A stretch of 54,354 nucleotides of DNA from a virus: positions 1 through 54,354 of the IMG/VR virus record IMGVR_UViG_3300045240_000043. One strand, 5' to 3'. How positions within the stretch are numbered: the stretch's first letter is position 1; the number at the start of each line of letters is the position of its first letter. A program made the translations under genes and the position numbers. The notes beneath the pieces were generated by a model, which was not told where the DNA came from, did not search any database, and saw only the letters and a program-made list of their open reading frames with translations. Below, in pieces: positions 1-6,597 of the stretch.

Positions 1-127
1 TCTACGCCGCCGTGGCCATGCTGTACAACGCGCACTACCACCACGGGATCATCAACCCGTCGATTATCGTGGCCGCTGTCGGCGCCGTCGCGTCGCTGCT
101 GGCCCGCACCGTGGTCACCCCGACCGC
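1..127. repeat. Terminal overlap repeat (copy of 54228-54354)
   Basis: The first 127 bases are identical to the last 127 bases of the window. The overlap lies inside an open reading frame that is intact only when the ends are joined, so the molecule is circular or circularly permuted, with a unique length of 54227 bp. A length of exactly 127 is a common largest assembler k-mer, so this is most likely an assembly overlap rather than a packaged direct terminal repeat. Confidence 0.93.
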
Positions 128-215
128 TGACCCGAAGAACGGCGCCGGGGTGCCGCTCGTGCCCGCACCCGCGCCCGTGCCGCCGCTTGACCACCCGCCC
201 GCCGGGAACCTCTAG
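1..215 (+). CDS. Small two-helix membrane protein, holin-like (3' part; start at 54167)
   Basis: This is the 3' part of a gene whose GTG start is at 54167; joined across the circle it encodes 91 residues. Two hydrophobic stretches (about residues 15-33 and 44-65 of the joined protein) are separated by a short His/Tyr/Asn-rich turn and followed by a Pro-rich tail, a layout common among small phage holins and membrane proteins. It ends a run of small membrane-protein genes (52631-54158). A strong hairpin terminator follows. The holin role is inferred from topology and position; no specific family was recognised. Confidence 0.6.
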   Translation, partial: YAAVAMLYNAHYHHGIINPSIIVAAVGAVASLLARTVVTPTADPKNGAGVPLVPAPAPVPPLDHPPAGNL

Positions 216-221
216 GCAGCG

Positions 222-270
222 GAGAGCCCCGGCCGTCGTCTTTTCAAAGGAGCGTCGGGCCGGGGCTCTC
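222..270 (+). terminator. Intrinsic-type terminator hairpin
   Basis: A perfect 13-bp inverted repeat (222-234 with 258-270) encloses a 23-base loop that contains TCTTTT. It lies between the end of the membrane-protein cluster (215) and the next rightward gene (327), so it probably ends or attenuates late transcription. Confidence 0.6.
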
Positions 271-326
271 CTGCATGGTAAGGGCTGCGCTGCCAATCTA
301 GCCGACTTCCCCTGAAAGGACCCCGC

Positions 327-632
327 ATGACAGCCACCGCACCGATCGTCAACTCGATCAGCTTCGACCAGGCCGTCTACGCGCCCGGCGCGCTCATCAC
401 CGCGACCGCGAACATCACCCCCGGCGCGCAGACCCCCATCCTCGGCACCCCCCTCACCGTCACCGCCACCGACCCGGTGACCGGCCTCGTGGGGACGCTG
501 ACGGCCATGTTCTCCGTCGCGTCCGGGCCGGCGTCCGACGTGACGGTGCCCGCGGCGAGTGACCCGTCCCCGCGTAAGTGGACGCTGGTGTCGTGGCTGG
601 CGCCGCTCGCCGTGTTCACCGCCACCGCATGA
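327..632 (+). CDS. Ig-like module protein, probable minor structural protein
   Basis: 101 residues, ATG start behind CTGAAAGGA. The protein is one beta-rich, Thr/Val/Ala-rich module: a start resembling actinophage Ig-like domains (SISFDQAVYAPGALITATANI), a central TVTATDPVTGLVGTL stretch and a C-terminal LAVFTATA strand. Its stop overlaps the start of the next gene as ATGA. The central stretch recurs almost unchanged at the start of the next protein, so the pair probably arose by duplication or by splitting of one longer gene. Likely role is surface or tail binding, inferred from module type and linkage. Confidence 0.6.
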   Translation: MTATAPIVNSISFDQAVYAPGALITATANITPGAQTPILGTPLTVTATDPVTGLVGTLTAMFSVASGPASDVTVPAASDPSPRKWTLVSWLAPLAVFTATA

Positions 633-1498
633 GCACCCTGCTGACGGTCACGGCCACCGACCCCGCAACCGGGCTCACCGGCACCCTGTCGGCACCCTTC
701 ACCGTCCAGGCCCCCGCCGCGCCGCAGGCCGTGTTCGGCGCATCCCTCGGCCCCGTCCCCTCGAGCGACCCGTCCGTCGCCGCCTGGACCAAAACCGTCG
801 GCCGCCCCATGGCCGTCCGCCACTACTTCGCCAGCGGCACCCTCTGGCCCACCTACGCCGCCACCCCGTTCAGCAAGGAAGCCGGCGTCCGCAAAATCCT
901 CTGCGACTTCGAGCTCGCCGCCGACGGCACCGACAAGAACGCGTTCGACACGTTCCTCGGCTCCTGCGCGCAGGCCGGGCTTGCCATGGACATCACCATC
1001 TACCACGCCGCCCCCAGCAAAGCCGGATGGACGCAGCCGTCCCAGTACTGGAAGGCGCTCGCGCCCTACGTGCCGCTCGTCACCAAGCACGGGTACCGGC
1101 ACGTCTACGACCTCAACTCCTACCAGGACGTCCACGACGGCTTGCTGGCCGCGTGGTGGCCCGGTGACGCCGTGCACGTCGACGCCATCGGCATCGAGTA
1201 CTACTCGCAGGGGTACATCGCCGGGCAGCGCATGGACGCCTCCGCCGCGTTCGCCGACTCCAAGGGCGTCGCGTTCGGGCTCACCGAGTTCGGCATGAAC
1301 TGCACCGAGGCGCAGGGGCTGGCGATGATCGGCTACATCCGGGGCCTGTACGCGGCCAGGATCGCCGCCGGGAAGCCGTGCTACGACTGCGTGACGTGGA
1401 ACAACGTGGCCGGGAACTTCCAGCAGCCGGTAACGGCGCAGCCCGCGTCGTGGATCACCGGCTACCGGGGGCTAGCGGACCTCCTCGCCACGTCCTAG
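629..1498 (+). CDS. GH26-like TIM-barrel protein, possibly non-catalytic
   Basis: 289 residues; the start is the ATG in the ATGA overlap at 629, not the upstream in-frame ATG. After a short N-terminal copy of the Ig-like TVTATDPATGL segment comes a domain that aligns by eye with the GH26-like domain of the giant tail protein at 44984: an ITIYHAAP strand, a VDAIGIEYY strand and LTEFGMNC, which carries the expected nucleophile Glu. At the position of the acid/base Glu (WHEAD in the giant protein) this protein has YHAAP, so the general acid appears lost. It may bind surface polysaccharide rather than cleave it. Family assignment is by motif only. Confidence 0.55.
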   Translation: MSTLLTVTATDPATGLTGTLSAPFTVQAPAAPQAVFGASLGPVPSSDPSVAAWTKTVGRPMAVRHYFASGTLWPTYAATPFSKEAGVRKILCDFELAADGTDKNAFDTFLGSCAQAGLAMDITIYHAAPSKAGWTQPSQYWKALAPYVPLVTKHGYRHVYDLNSYQDVHDGLLAAWWPGDAVHVDAIGIEYYSQGYIAGQRMDASAAFADSKGVAFGLTEFGMNCTEAQGLAMIGYIRGLYAARIAAGKPCYDCVTWNNVAGNFQQPVTAQPASWITGYRGLADLLATS

Positions 1499-1662
1499 CC
1501 CCCGCTGACCGAATCCCGCCGTCCCCCGATGATCTGCGTCCCAGGCACCCCGGCCTTATACCCGTCCTCGACGAGTGCGCGCAGGTCATCAAGCGTGATG
1601 AACCGCTGCCCCTCGGGGAGCTGGATCTTCAGGATGACGTCATCCGGCCGGGGGTCGTCCAT
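1495..1662 (-). CDS. Small acidic protein of unknown function
   Basis: 55 residues, starting at the ATG at 1662 behind GGGAGGT. Sequence features: an MDDPRPDDVILKIQ start and an ITLDDLRALVEDGYKAGVPG segment, resembling small phage proteins with one alpha-beta unit. Its stop shares CTAG with the stop of the convergent gene ending at 1498. No function recognised. The longer in-frame extension upstream overlaps the tRNA-like gene and was not used. Confidence 0.5.
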   Translation of the reverse strand: MDDPRPDDVILKIQLPEGQRFITLDDLRALVEDGYKAGVPGTQIIGGRRDSVSGG

Positions 1663-1717
1663 TTCCGCACCGTACCTCCCATCAGCTTCCCTGCCACGCG
1701 GGGTGACAGGGAACGAG

Positions 1718-1754
1718 ACCGGCCGCATCAGGGAAACAACCTGGTGCGGCCGGT
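1718..1754. terminator. Strong hairpin between tRNA-like gene and 55-aa gene
   Basis: A 15-bp stem (1718-1732 with 1740-1754, one G-T pair) has a 7-base loop and is followed by TTT on the plus strand. It lies just downstream of the leftward tRNA-like gene and could act in either direction. Confidence 0.6.
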
Positions 1755-1777
1755 TTCCGCATGCACTGAGCGGGGGA

Positions 1778-1873
1778 TGGCCGGACGGGACTCGAACCCG
1801 CCCCACGGCCACGGCCGTGGATCTTACTGGCCCCTGCGGAGCTGTAAGTGCTCTGCCGCTAAGCTACCGGCCA
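1778..1873 (-). tRNA. tRNA-like gene, class II variable arm, enlarged anticodon loop
   Basis: On the minus strand the acceptor stem (1873-1867 with 1784-1778) is 7 perfect bp and could extend to 10. T8 and A9 are followed by a standard D arm (AGCGGCAGAGC) and a canonical T arm (GGTTCGAGTCC, 1801-1785). The anticodon stem CTTAC/GTAAG is 5 perfect bp but closes a 16-base loop (1843-1828) instead of 7. The 21-base variable region (1822-1802) can form a long arm of CCACGG with CCGTGG, as in Leu/Ser-type tRNAs. Total length is 96 nt; no CCA is encoded. Amino acid identity cannot be assigned. It could be a degenerate tRNA, a tRNA with a small insertion, or a functional decoy. Confidence 0.7.
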
Positions 1874-1996
1874 TCCTTCCGGTCAGTATCGCCGCTTCCT
1901 ACCTGGCGCCGTGCATCGGATGCAGGAACCGGAACAACCCCGGCTCGGTGCCCCCGCCGCTGATACTCGCGAGACTTCCACCCTGATTCATCACCA

Positions 1997-2212
1997 TCAC
2001 CCCCTCCCCTTGGTGATCTCGTAACCCCGCAGCGCCGACGTGACCGCAGGCGCGCGAACAGCCGTCACCTGGTGTACCCGGGTGGACGCCACCCGCAGGA
2101 CCGCAGGAGGCGGCTCAGGGACGCGCCGGTTCACGACCCGCACCGTGACCACCGCCGCCAGGACGCTCGCGCCGAGGACGACCCACGCCCACCCGTACAC
2201 GATCCCGATCAC
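1997..2212 (-). CDS. Small single-pass membrane protein
   Basis: 71 residues from a GTG start. Residues 2-25 form one hydrophobic helix followed by a basic, Val/Arg-rich tail, predicting an N-out or N-in bitopic protein with a short cytoplasmic domain. Function is unknown. It lies alone between two hairpins, upstream of the tRNA-like gene in the leftward direction. The compact location and clear helix support it as real, but no family was recognised. Confidence 0.45.
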   Translation of the reverse strand: MIGIVYGWAWVVLGASVLAAVVTVRVVNRRVPEPPPAVLRVASTRVHQVTAVRAPAVTSALRGYEITKGRG

Positions 2213-2303
2213 GGTGCGTCACCACCAGCCGATGTGACAGATTGTGACATGTGACGGAACGTGGTGTCCGTTATGTCCTAGACTGTCCCACGCCAAACGG
2301 CCG

Positions 2304-2348
2304 CAGGGGACCGCCGCGAAGCGGCTCTTTTGGCAGGGCGGTCCCCTG
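2304..2348. terminator. Hairpin terminator after the transfer-like operon
   Basis: A 12-bp perfect stem (2304-2315 with 2337-2348) encloses a 21-base loop containing CTCTTTT. It follows the end of the leftward HNH-type gene (2386), so it is well placed to end the leftward operon. The rest of 2213-2385 shows no gene. Confidence 0.55.
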
Positions 2349-2385
2349 CGTAGCGCGATCGCTGCCAAGATCATCCGTGCGTCAC

Positions 2386-2922
2386 TCAAAGTGACCGCCG
2401 ACCTTGGCTAAGGCCAGTCGTCACGCTCCGTGCACGCCGCAGGAGTGACCCTGCGTAGTCAGCGACACGGCGTGACCAGCGCGGCGAGGACGCCAGCGGC
2501 AGCGGCACGTTCCGCAGCTTGTCATCCCACTGCTGCTTCGGCGTCCCCCAGATCAGGTTGCCCTCGCCGCGGTCGCAGGCGTCCTCGCCGCCAGGAGCCC
2601 ACCTGTTGTCGTCGCTGACGTCGTTCCAGTGCCGCACCTGCGTCCCCGGCGGCTGCGCGTTCTCCGGCTCGTACGCGGCCGTCAGCGCGGGCATCATCAG
2701 CCCGTGGACCTCCCTCGTCCGGGGCGTTCCCTCGTCGTCGACGAGGTTCGTCTGCGGATAGCCGCGAGTAGAGAACCGCAGGGCCAGATCCTTCCCCGGC
2801 TGCCGCCGCCCGTTCGCCAGCCTCCGGTCAACCGAGCGCACCCGGCCACGGCTCGACACCTCGTAAGAGCTGAAGCCGGGGATCCTGGCCCATAGCTCCG
2901 TCTGCACGTCACTGTCAGTCAT
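2386..2922 (-). CDS. NUMOD4/HNH-type endonuclease-like protein
   Basis: 178 residues; the start at 2922 was chosen because its ATG overlaps the stop of the translocase gene (ATGA) and follows AAGGTAAAGG. The N-terminal part (ELWARIPGFSSYEVSSRGRVRS) is a NUMOD4 DNA-binding motif. The centre has RHWNDVSDDNR and NLIWGT, matching the H..D..DN...NL.YGT core of NUMOD4-associated HNH nucleases, with about 15 extra residues between the DN and NL parts. The last 45 residues are basic and unassigned. It is a likely homing endonuclease that has become translationally coupled to the translocase. Confidence 0.7.
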   Translation of the reverse strand: MTDSDVQTELWARIPGFSSYEVSSRGRVRSVDRRLANGRRQPGKDLALRFSTRGYPQTNLVDDEGTPRTREVHGLMMPALTAAYEPENAQPPGTQVRHWNDVSDDNRWAPGGEDACDRGEGNLIWGTPKQQWDDKLRNVPLPLASSPRWSRRVADYAGSLLRRARSVTTGLSQGRRSL

Positions 2923-4685
2923 CGCAGTACCTTTACCTTCCCGTCTTGCCATGCCTTCAGCTCCAGCGCGTCGAACAGCCGCGCCGGGCCATCCCATCCG
3001 ACATGCTCAGGGAACCCGGCCCGCTGGCTCGCCTTGTTCGCCGCCGCCTTGCTCAGCCTGATGATGTCCAGCTCCCTGGCCTTGGCCAGCGTGACCGCCG
3101 TGGGCGGCAACTCAGGCGTCCCTGGGACAACCGGCTGCTCAGGGCCACCCTGGCCGATCTGCGGGCGCACCGGGACACCTGGGACAGCGACAGCGCCCGG
3201 CATCCCCGCCGGGCACGCCGTGAACGTGCCGTTCACCGCGAACTCACGCGCCCACGCCGCCGCCACGGCAGCCACGGCCTCGTCCTTGTCGTCCAGGTGC
3301 AGGTACGGCACCTGCGTCTCACGAGTCCCCGACGCCGTCACAACCTGTATGCGCCCAGGGACCGTCGGGACCGGCGGCATCGGCACGGACGTCATCTTGC
3401 TCCACGACGACGGCGTGTACCGGGCCATGCACGAGATCCCGATATTGCCGCGCACTGAGCTGTCGTTCGCGCCCGTCGCCGCCGCCGTGATCATCTGCCC
3501 GATGAAGAAGATATGCATCAGCACCTGCCGGCCAGCGAACGCGACGTCACCGATGGCGTCCAGCGCCGGGGACCGCTTCGGCAGCGTCTTGTCGATGGCC
3601 CGCATGTCCGCCCAGTAGCGTTTCAGCTGCGGGATCACGAAGTTCAGTTCCTCCGCGAACAGGATCATCCGTGGTCCGACGTCAGCGCGGATCGCGCCCG
3701 AGGGCTGCAGCCCGGCGAGCGCCACGCTGTTGCGGCGCTTCAGCTCAGTCCCGAACCACACCAGCAGGTCATGAACCTCCGGGATCATCCCCGCGTACGC
3801 CACGTTCGGCAGGCCCCGCAGGCACGGGTAGGAGATCAGCTTCGCGTCGATGACGCCCACCACGTCGCCACGGTGCAGGAACTGCAGCGCGCAGAACGAG
3901 CCCAGGTTCGTCTTGCCGCCGCCCGAGCCCATGTTGAACGCGACGTGGGGGCTGTCCGCGGCCAGCGATGCCTTCACCGGGACGCGTCCCTTCCCGAGCC
4001 CGAACACGACCTCATCGGGATCGGCATCGTCAACGATCCGGGCGACGTCATCCCAGACGGCGCCGCCAGGCGGCGGCTTGCTCTTCGTGTACGTGACCTG
4101 CGGCTTTGCGCCCTTGTCATGGTCCAGTGACCATTCCGCATCGGGTGCCTCGATCGCCAGCTTCGCCGTGACCGCCTGCGTGACCGACTGCCGGGCGCCC
4201 GGACTGCCGGTGAACTCGACGGGCAGGCCGACGATGACCTTGCTGCGGTCGGGCGCGATCACGAGCCGGGCGGGCGGGATGCCCATCTCGTAGGTGAGCG
4301 CCCGGTGCAGCGGCCGCACCCAGGTGCGGTGGTGCCGCCAGTCCCGGCCGCGGGCAATTGCCGCGGGCACGTGCAGCGCCGCGAACGCGAGCGTCCCGAC
4401 AGCGAGGACCGCGATGGTCTCCGTCCTGGCCACCAGCAGCCCTAGCGCCGTCAGCGCCACGCCGAGCGTGGCAACGGTGCGGAGCGCGGCCAGGTCCCGC
4501 TGCCGCCAGTGATGCCACCACAGCGCATACCCCGTCGGGTGCAGCACCTTCGTGGCCTTCCGGTTCCACGTCGCGTTCGTGCGGTACTTGCCATCAAGCG
4601 GCCGGCCACCGAACCAGCGGCGCAGCCGTGGCTGGCTGGCGATCACCAGCAGCACGGCGGCGGCGAGCAGGAACCGGAAGGTCAT
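2919..4685 (-). CDS. FtsK/TraB-like DNA translocase
   Basis: 588 residues. Residues 3-18 and two segments near 66-110 are hydrophobic and predict a membrane anchor. The soluble part has a Walker A variant GSGGGKTN (253-260) and a Walker B-like strand ILFAEE (about 341-346), where Ala replaces the usual Asp. The C-terminal tail includes a Pro-rich linker and a final small helical domain. Architecture and length match actinomycete FtsK-type transfer proteins (TraB/TraSA), which move double-stranded plasmid or ICE DNA between hyphae as a hexameric pump. Neighbours (DUF2637 protein, zinc ribbon, GntR regulator) are also typical of AICEs. Transfer function here is inference; a role in DNA segregation is possible. 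Confidence 0.78.
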   Translation of the reverse strand: MTFRFLLAAAVLLVIASQPRLRRWFGGRPLDGKYRTNATWNRKATKVLHPTGYALWWHHWRQRDLAALRTVATLGVALTALGLLVARTETIAVLAVGTLAFAALHVPAAIARGRDWRHHRTWVRPLHRALTYEMGIPPARLVIAPDRSKVIVGLPVEFTGSPGARQSVTQAVTAKLAIEAPDAEWSLDHDKGAKPQVTYTKSKPPPGGAVWDDVARIVDDADPDEVVFGLGKGRVPVKASLAADSPHVAFNMGSGGGKTNLGSFCALQFLHRGDVVGVIDAKLISYPCLRGLPNVAYAGMIPEVHDLLVWFGTELKRRNSVALAGLQPSGAIRADVGPRMILFAEELNFVIPQLKRYWADMRAIDKTLPKRSPALDAIGDVAFAGRQVLMHIFFIGQMITAAATGANDSSVRGNIGISCMARYTPSSWSKMTSVPMPPVPTVPGRIQVVTASGTRETQVPYLHLDDKDEAVAAVAAAWAREFAVNGTFTACPAGMPGAVAVPGVPVRPQIGQGGPEQPVVPGTPELPPTAVTLAKARELDIIRLSKAAANKASQRAGFPEHVGWDGPARLFDALELKAWQDGKVKVLR

Positions 4686-4695
4686 CGACGTCCTC

Positions 4696-4788
4696 TCACT
4701 TCTTCTTCCTTGATAGCTGGCAGTTGCTGTTGGTGCAGATGCCGTATCGCACCGCTGAGCCGCAGTGACTGCAAGTGGTTGTCGCCAT
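4696..4788 (-). CDS. Thirty-residue zinc-ribbon peptide
   Basis: 30 residues encoded between the DUF2637 gene and the translocase gene. GGAGGTGACC lies just before the ATG at 4788. The peptide has C-S-H-C near the N-terminus and C-x4-C later, ending in RKKK, so it is a minimal zinc ribbon with a basic tail. Similar tiny Cys proteins occur next to transfer genes in actinomycete mobile elements. It may be an accessory protein of the translocase; no direct evidence. Confidence 0.55.
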   Translation of the reverse strand: MATTTCSHCGSAVRYGICTNSNCQLSRKKK

Positions 4789-4793
4789 GATGG

Positions 4794-5393
4794 TCACCTC
4801 CCTCCGCTTCCGTTGAGACTGGTCACCCTGGCGACCCGCTTGGCCACCGTGGTCTTCGACACGCCGTACACGGCCGCGATCTCACGCTGAGACAGGTGCC
4901 CGGGCACCCGGCCGGCCGCGTCGGTGACCGCCTCGTCCAGGGTGGCCGGGAAGGTGACCGCGCCGCTGTCAGCCGGGGAGGGAAAGCTAGCGGCGCGGTC
5001 ACGTCTCAGGATGCCCATCAGGATCTCCAGGGCAACCCACATGGTCACCGGGGCCAGCGCGTTGACCAGCGCGGACCCCCGGTGGTCAGGCCACCCCGCC
5101 GCGACGTTCATCACCAGCGTGATCAGGCAGCCCAGCATGAGACCAGCCACCGCCCACCGGGGTCGCGGCACCTTCGCGGTAGCCGCTTCATACAGCGCGA
5201 GCGCGGACAGGTAGATGAGGCCGTCGGGCAGCAGCGGGGGCAGGTACGCCCACCCGCCGCCCGTGCCGGACGCGCGGACCACCTGCAGCGCGTGCCGGTA
5301 GGACATGATCGCGGCGGCGATGCCGATGGCGGCGGTGACGGTGACCGCCCTGCGCCGCACCCGGTCACCCCGGTCCCTGCTGGTCCTCTTCAC
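4794..5393 (-). CDS. DUF2637 membrane protein with C-terminal HTH
   Basis: 199 residues from a GTG at 5393. Four hydrophobic helices fill residues 10-130, with the WAYLPPLLPDGLIYLSALALYEA and LVMNVAAGWPD signatures of the DUF2637 family found in actinomycete plasmids and AICEs. The last 50 residues contain a helix-turn-helix (LSQREIAAVYGVSKTTVAKRVARV) that could bind DNA. It heads the leftward operon DUF2637, zinc ribbon, translocase, HNH. It resembles spread (Spd) proteins in position and topology. No Shine-Dalgarno is visible; a -10-like TATTCT lies just upstream, so the mRNA may be leaderless. Confidence 0.7.
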   Translation of the reverse strand: MKRTSRDRGDRVRRRAVTVTAAIGIAAAIMSYRHALQVVRASGTGGGWAYLPPLLPDGLIYLSALALYEAATAKVPRPRWAVAGLMLGCLITLVMNVAAGWPDHRGSALVNALAPVTMWVALEILMGILRRDRAASFPSPADSGAVTFPATLDEAVTDAAGRVPGHLSQREIAAVYGVSKTTVAKRVARVTSLNGSGGR

Positions 5394-5463
5394 GCCAACA
5401 GAATATGTGGCTTGGCGTGGCGTGGCTAGCACTTGACTATGGTGAGTCGTTACGGTAAGCCCC
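5394..5463. promoter_or_regulatory. Divergent promoter region between DUF2637 and GntR genes
   Basis: A 70-base region separates divergent genes that both start with GTG and lack clear ribosome-binding sites. It holds a TTGGCGTGGCGTGGC direct-repeat tract, a leftward -10-like TATTCT and a rightward TTGACT. The GntR-type product probably binds here, as Kor-type regulators do in actinomycete transfer modules. Exact sites are uncertain. Confidence 0.45.
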
Positions 5464-5694
5464 GTGCCCATCGACCCATCCTCGCCCGAGTGGCCGCGCG
5501 TCCAGGTGGCCAACCGGATCCGCCAGCAGATCCAGGCCGGGCAGCTCGGGCCGAAGCTGCCGTCGCACATGGAGCTGGCGCAGCAGATGGGCGTCGCGCC
5601 GATGACGGTCCAGAAGGCGCTGGCGATCCTGCGCGAAGAGGGACTGGTCTACTCGGTGGCGGGTCGCGGGACTTTCGTCACGCCCGCTGGCTAG
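5464..5694 (+). CDS. Short GntR-family winged-helix regulator
   Basis: 76 residues, GTG start. The whole protein is one GntR-type winged helix: VANRIRQQIQAGQLGPKLPSH, the recognition helix region MGVAPMTVQKALAILREEGLV and the wing SVAGRGTFV. It has no C-terminal effector domain, so it is far shorter than standard GntR repressors. It is divergent from the transfer-like operon and is its best candidate repressor, analogous to KorSA-type control. Confidence 0.85.
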   Translation: MPIDPSSPEWPRVQVANRIRQQIQAGQLGPKLPSHMELAQQMGVAPMTVQKALAILREEGLVYSVAGRGTFVTPAG

Positions 5695-5703
5695 GCTGCG
5701 GTT

Positions 5704-5826
5704 ATGGACTCGAAGATCCCCGACCTGCGCGACGTGCCGCTCGACGAGATCCCGTCGCTTGACGTGCTGCGCACCTGGCTCCAGCTTCGGCCCGTGCCGG
5801 TCGCCGCATTCACGTCCTCGATCTGA
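5704..5826 (+). CDS. Possible FXSXX-COOH RiPP precursor peptide
   Basis: 40 residues, nine bases after the GntR gene. The leader half contains DLRDVPLDEIPSLDVL and the peptide ends VPVAAFTSSI with a free C-terminus. This matches the pattern of FXSXX-COOH cyclophane RiPP precursors of actinobacteria (acidic D-L-x-x-V-x-L-x-E-L leader, then F-x-S-x-x at the end). No radical SAM maturase is present in the window, so modification would need a host enzyme. No strong ribosome-binding site is visible. Assignment is by pattern only. Confidence 0.45.
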   Translation: MDSKIPDLRDVPLDEIPSLDVLRTWLQLRPVPVAAFTSSI

Positions 5827-5848
5827 GCCATGGCCAGGGGCTGGCCGT

Positions 5849-5974
5849 TCACCACTCGACGTGCCAGTGCCGGAACTTCCCCCGCCGCGTTTTCCAGTAC
5901 CAGCAGAGCTTGTGCTGGTGATACCACCAGGTGCCAGTCGCAGGGTTGCGCCCTTGCAGCCGGATCACTGGCAT
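5849..5974 (-). CDS. 41-residue Trp/His/Arg-rich protein coupled to integrase
   Basis: A short gene whose ATG overlaps the integrase stop (TGATG) and is preceded by GGAGGGG. The product is strongly basic and aromatic (motifs TWWYHQHKLCWYW, RHWHVEW), rich in Trp, His, Lys and Arg. It may be a nucleic-acid-binding or excisionase-like partner of the recombinase; this is a position-based guess. An overlapping longer ORF in another frame has no start signal and was set aside. Confidence 0.5.
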   Translation of the reverse strand: MPVIRLQGRNPATGTWWYHQHKLCWYWKTRRGKFRHWHVEW

Positions 5975-6597
5975 CACAGCCCCTCCGGGTGCTGGTCGCC
6001 GTCGTCGCGTCCCCATTTGCTGGCCAGCATCGCGTCGATCGCCGACCGCGGGTTCAGGTGCTGGATGTAACGGTCGGTCGTTCCCACGTTCGAGTGGCCC
6101 AGGAACACGGAGATCATGTGCGTCGGCACACCCTCGTTCGCCGCCTCGTACGCCCGGCTATGGCGGAGGCCGTGGCAGTGGACGCGTTTCTCCAGCTTCG
6201 CCTTGGCGCCGAGGTCGGTCATCATCCACCGCACGTACCGCGACGACAGCGGGCGCCCGGCGAGGGTGCAGAACAGCGGCGCCGACCGGGGCAGCCCCTT
6301 CGCCTCCCGGGCCGCCAGCCACACCTCCAGCACCGCCCACGCGCGGGGCTCGATCCCGACGGTGCGGGCCTTGCGGCCCTTGCCGAACATGACGCGCACG
6401 GACCCGTCGGCGCGGTCCAGGTCGTGGATCCTGAGGTGGAGGGCTTCCTCGCAGCGCAGCGCCCCGCGCCACAGGACGACGATGAGCGCCCGGTTGCGTT
6501 TCCCGGTGGGGGACGTGGGGGAGCAGGCCGCCATCAGCGCCTCGACCTCGCCGGTGGTGAGCGCCTGCGGGTGGAACTTGAGCCCGGCGTTACTCAC
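5974..6597 (-). CDS. Tyrosine recombinase, catalytic-domain only
   Basis: 207 residues using the GTG at 6597, which overlaps the stop of the upstream gene (GTGA); an ATG at 6693 would add 32 residues inside that gene. Catalytic residues are all visible: R48 (GALRCEEAL), K in GKGRKART, H142-x-x-R145 (HGLRHS), H168 (LGHSNVGTT) and Y177 (DRYIQH). The N-terminal core-binding domain of phage integrases is almost missing, leaving a compact catalytic domain. It may act as an accessory recombinase, resolvase or remnant of the mobile-element module. The genome has a second, full-length integrase at 10483. Confidence 0.85.
   Translation of the reverse strand: MSNAGLKFHPQALTTGEVEALMAACSPTSPTGKRNRALIVVLWRGALRCEEALHLRIHDLDRADGSVRVMFGKGRKARTVGIEPRAWAVLEVWLAAREAKGLPRSAPLFCTLAGRPLSSRYVRWMMTDLGAKAKLEKRVHCHGLRHSRAYEAANEGVPTHMISVFLGHSNVGTTDRYIQHLNPRSAIDAMLASKWGRDDGDQHPEGL

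Noticed and set aside
1-127. Packaged direct terminal repeat
   Set aside because: Length of exactly 127 and position inside a coding sequence fit an assembly overlap better; no coverage data are available to support a real repeat.
5691-5927. Leftward 78-codon ORF overlapping the 41-residue gene
   Set aside because: No Shine-Dalgarno, overlaps the GntR and peptide genes in antisense, and the alternative frame has GGAGGGG and a TGATG overlap with the integrase.
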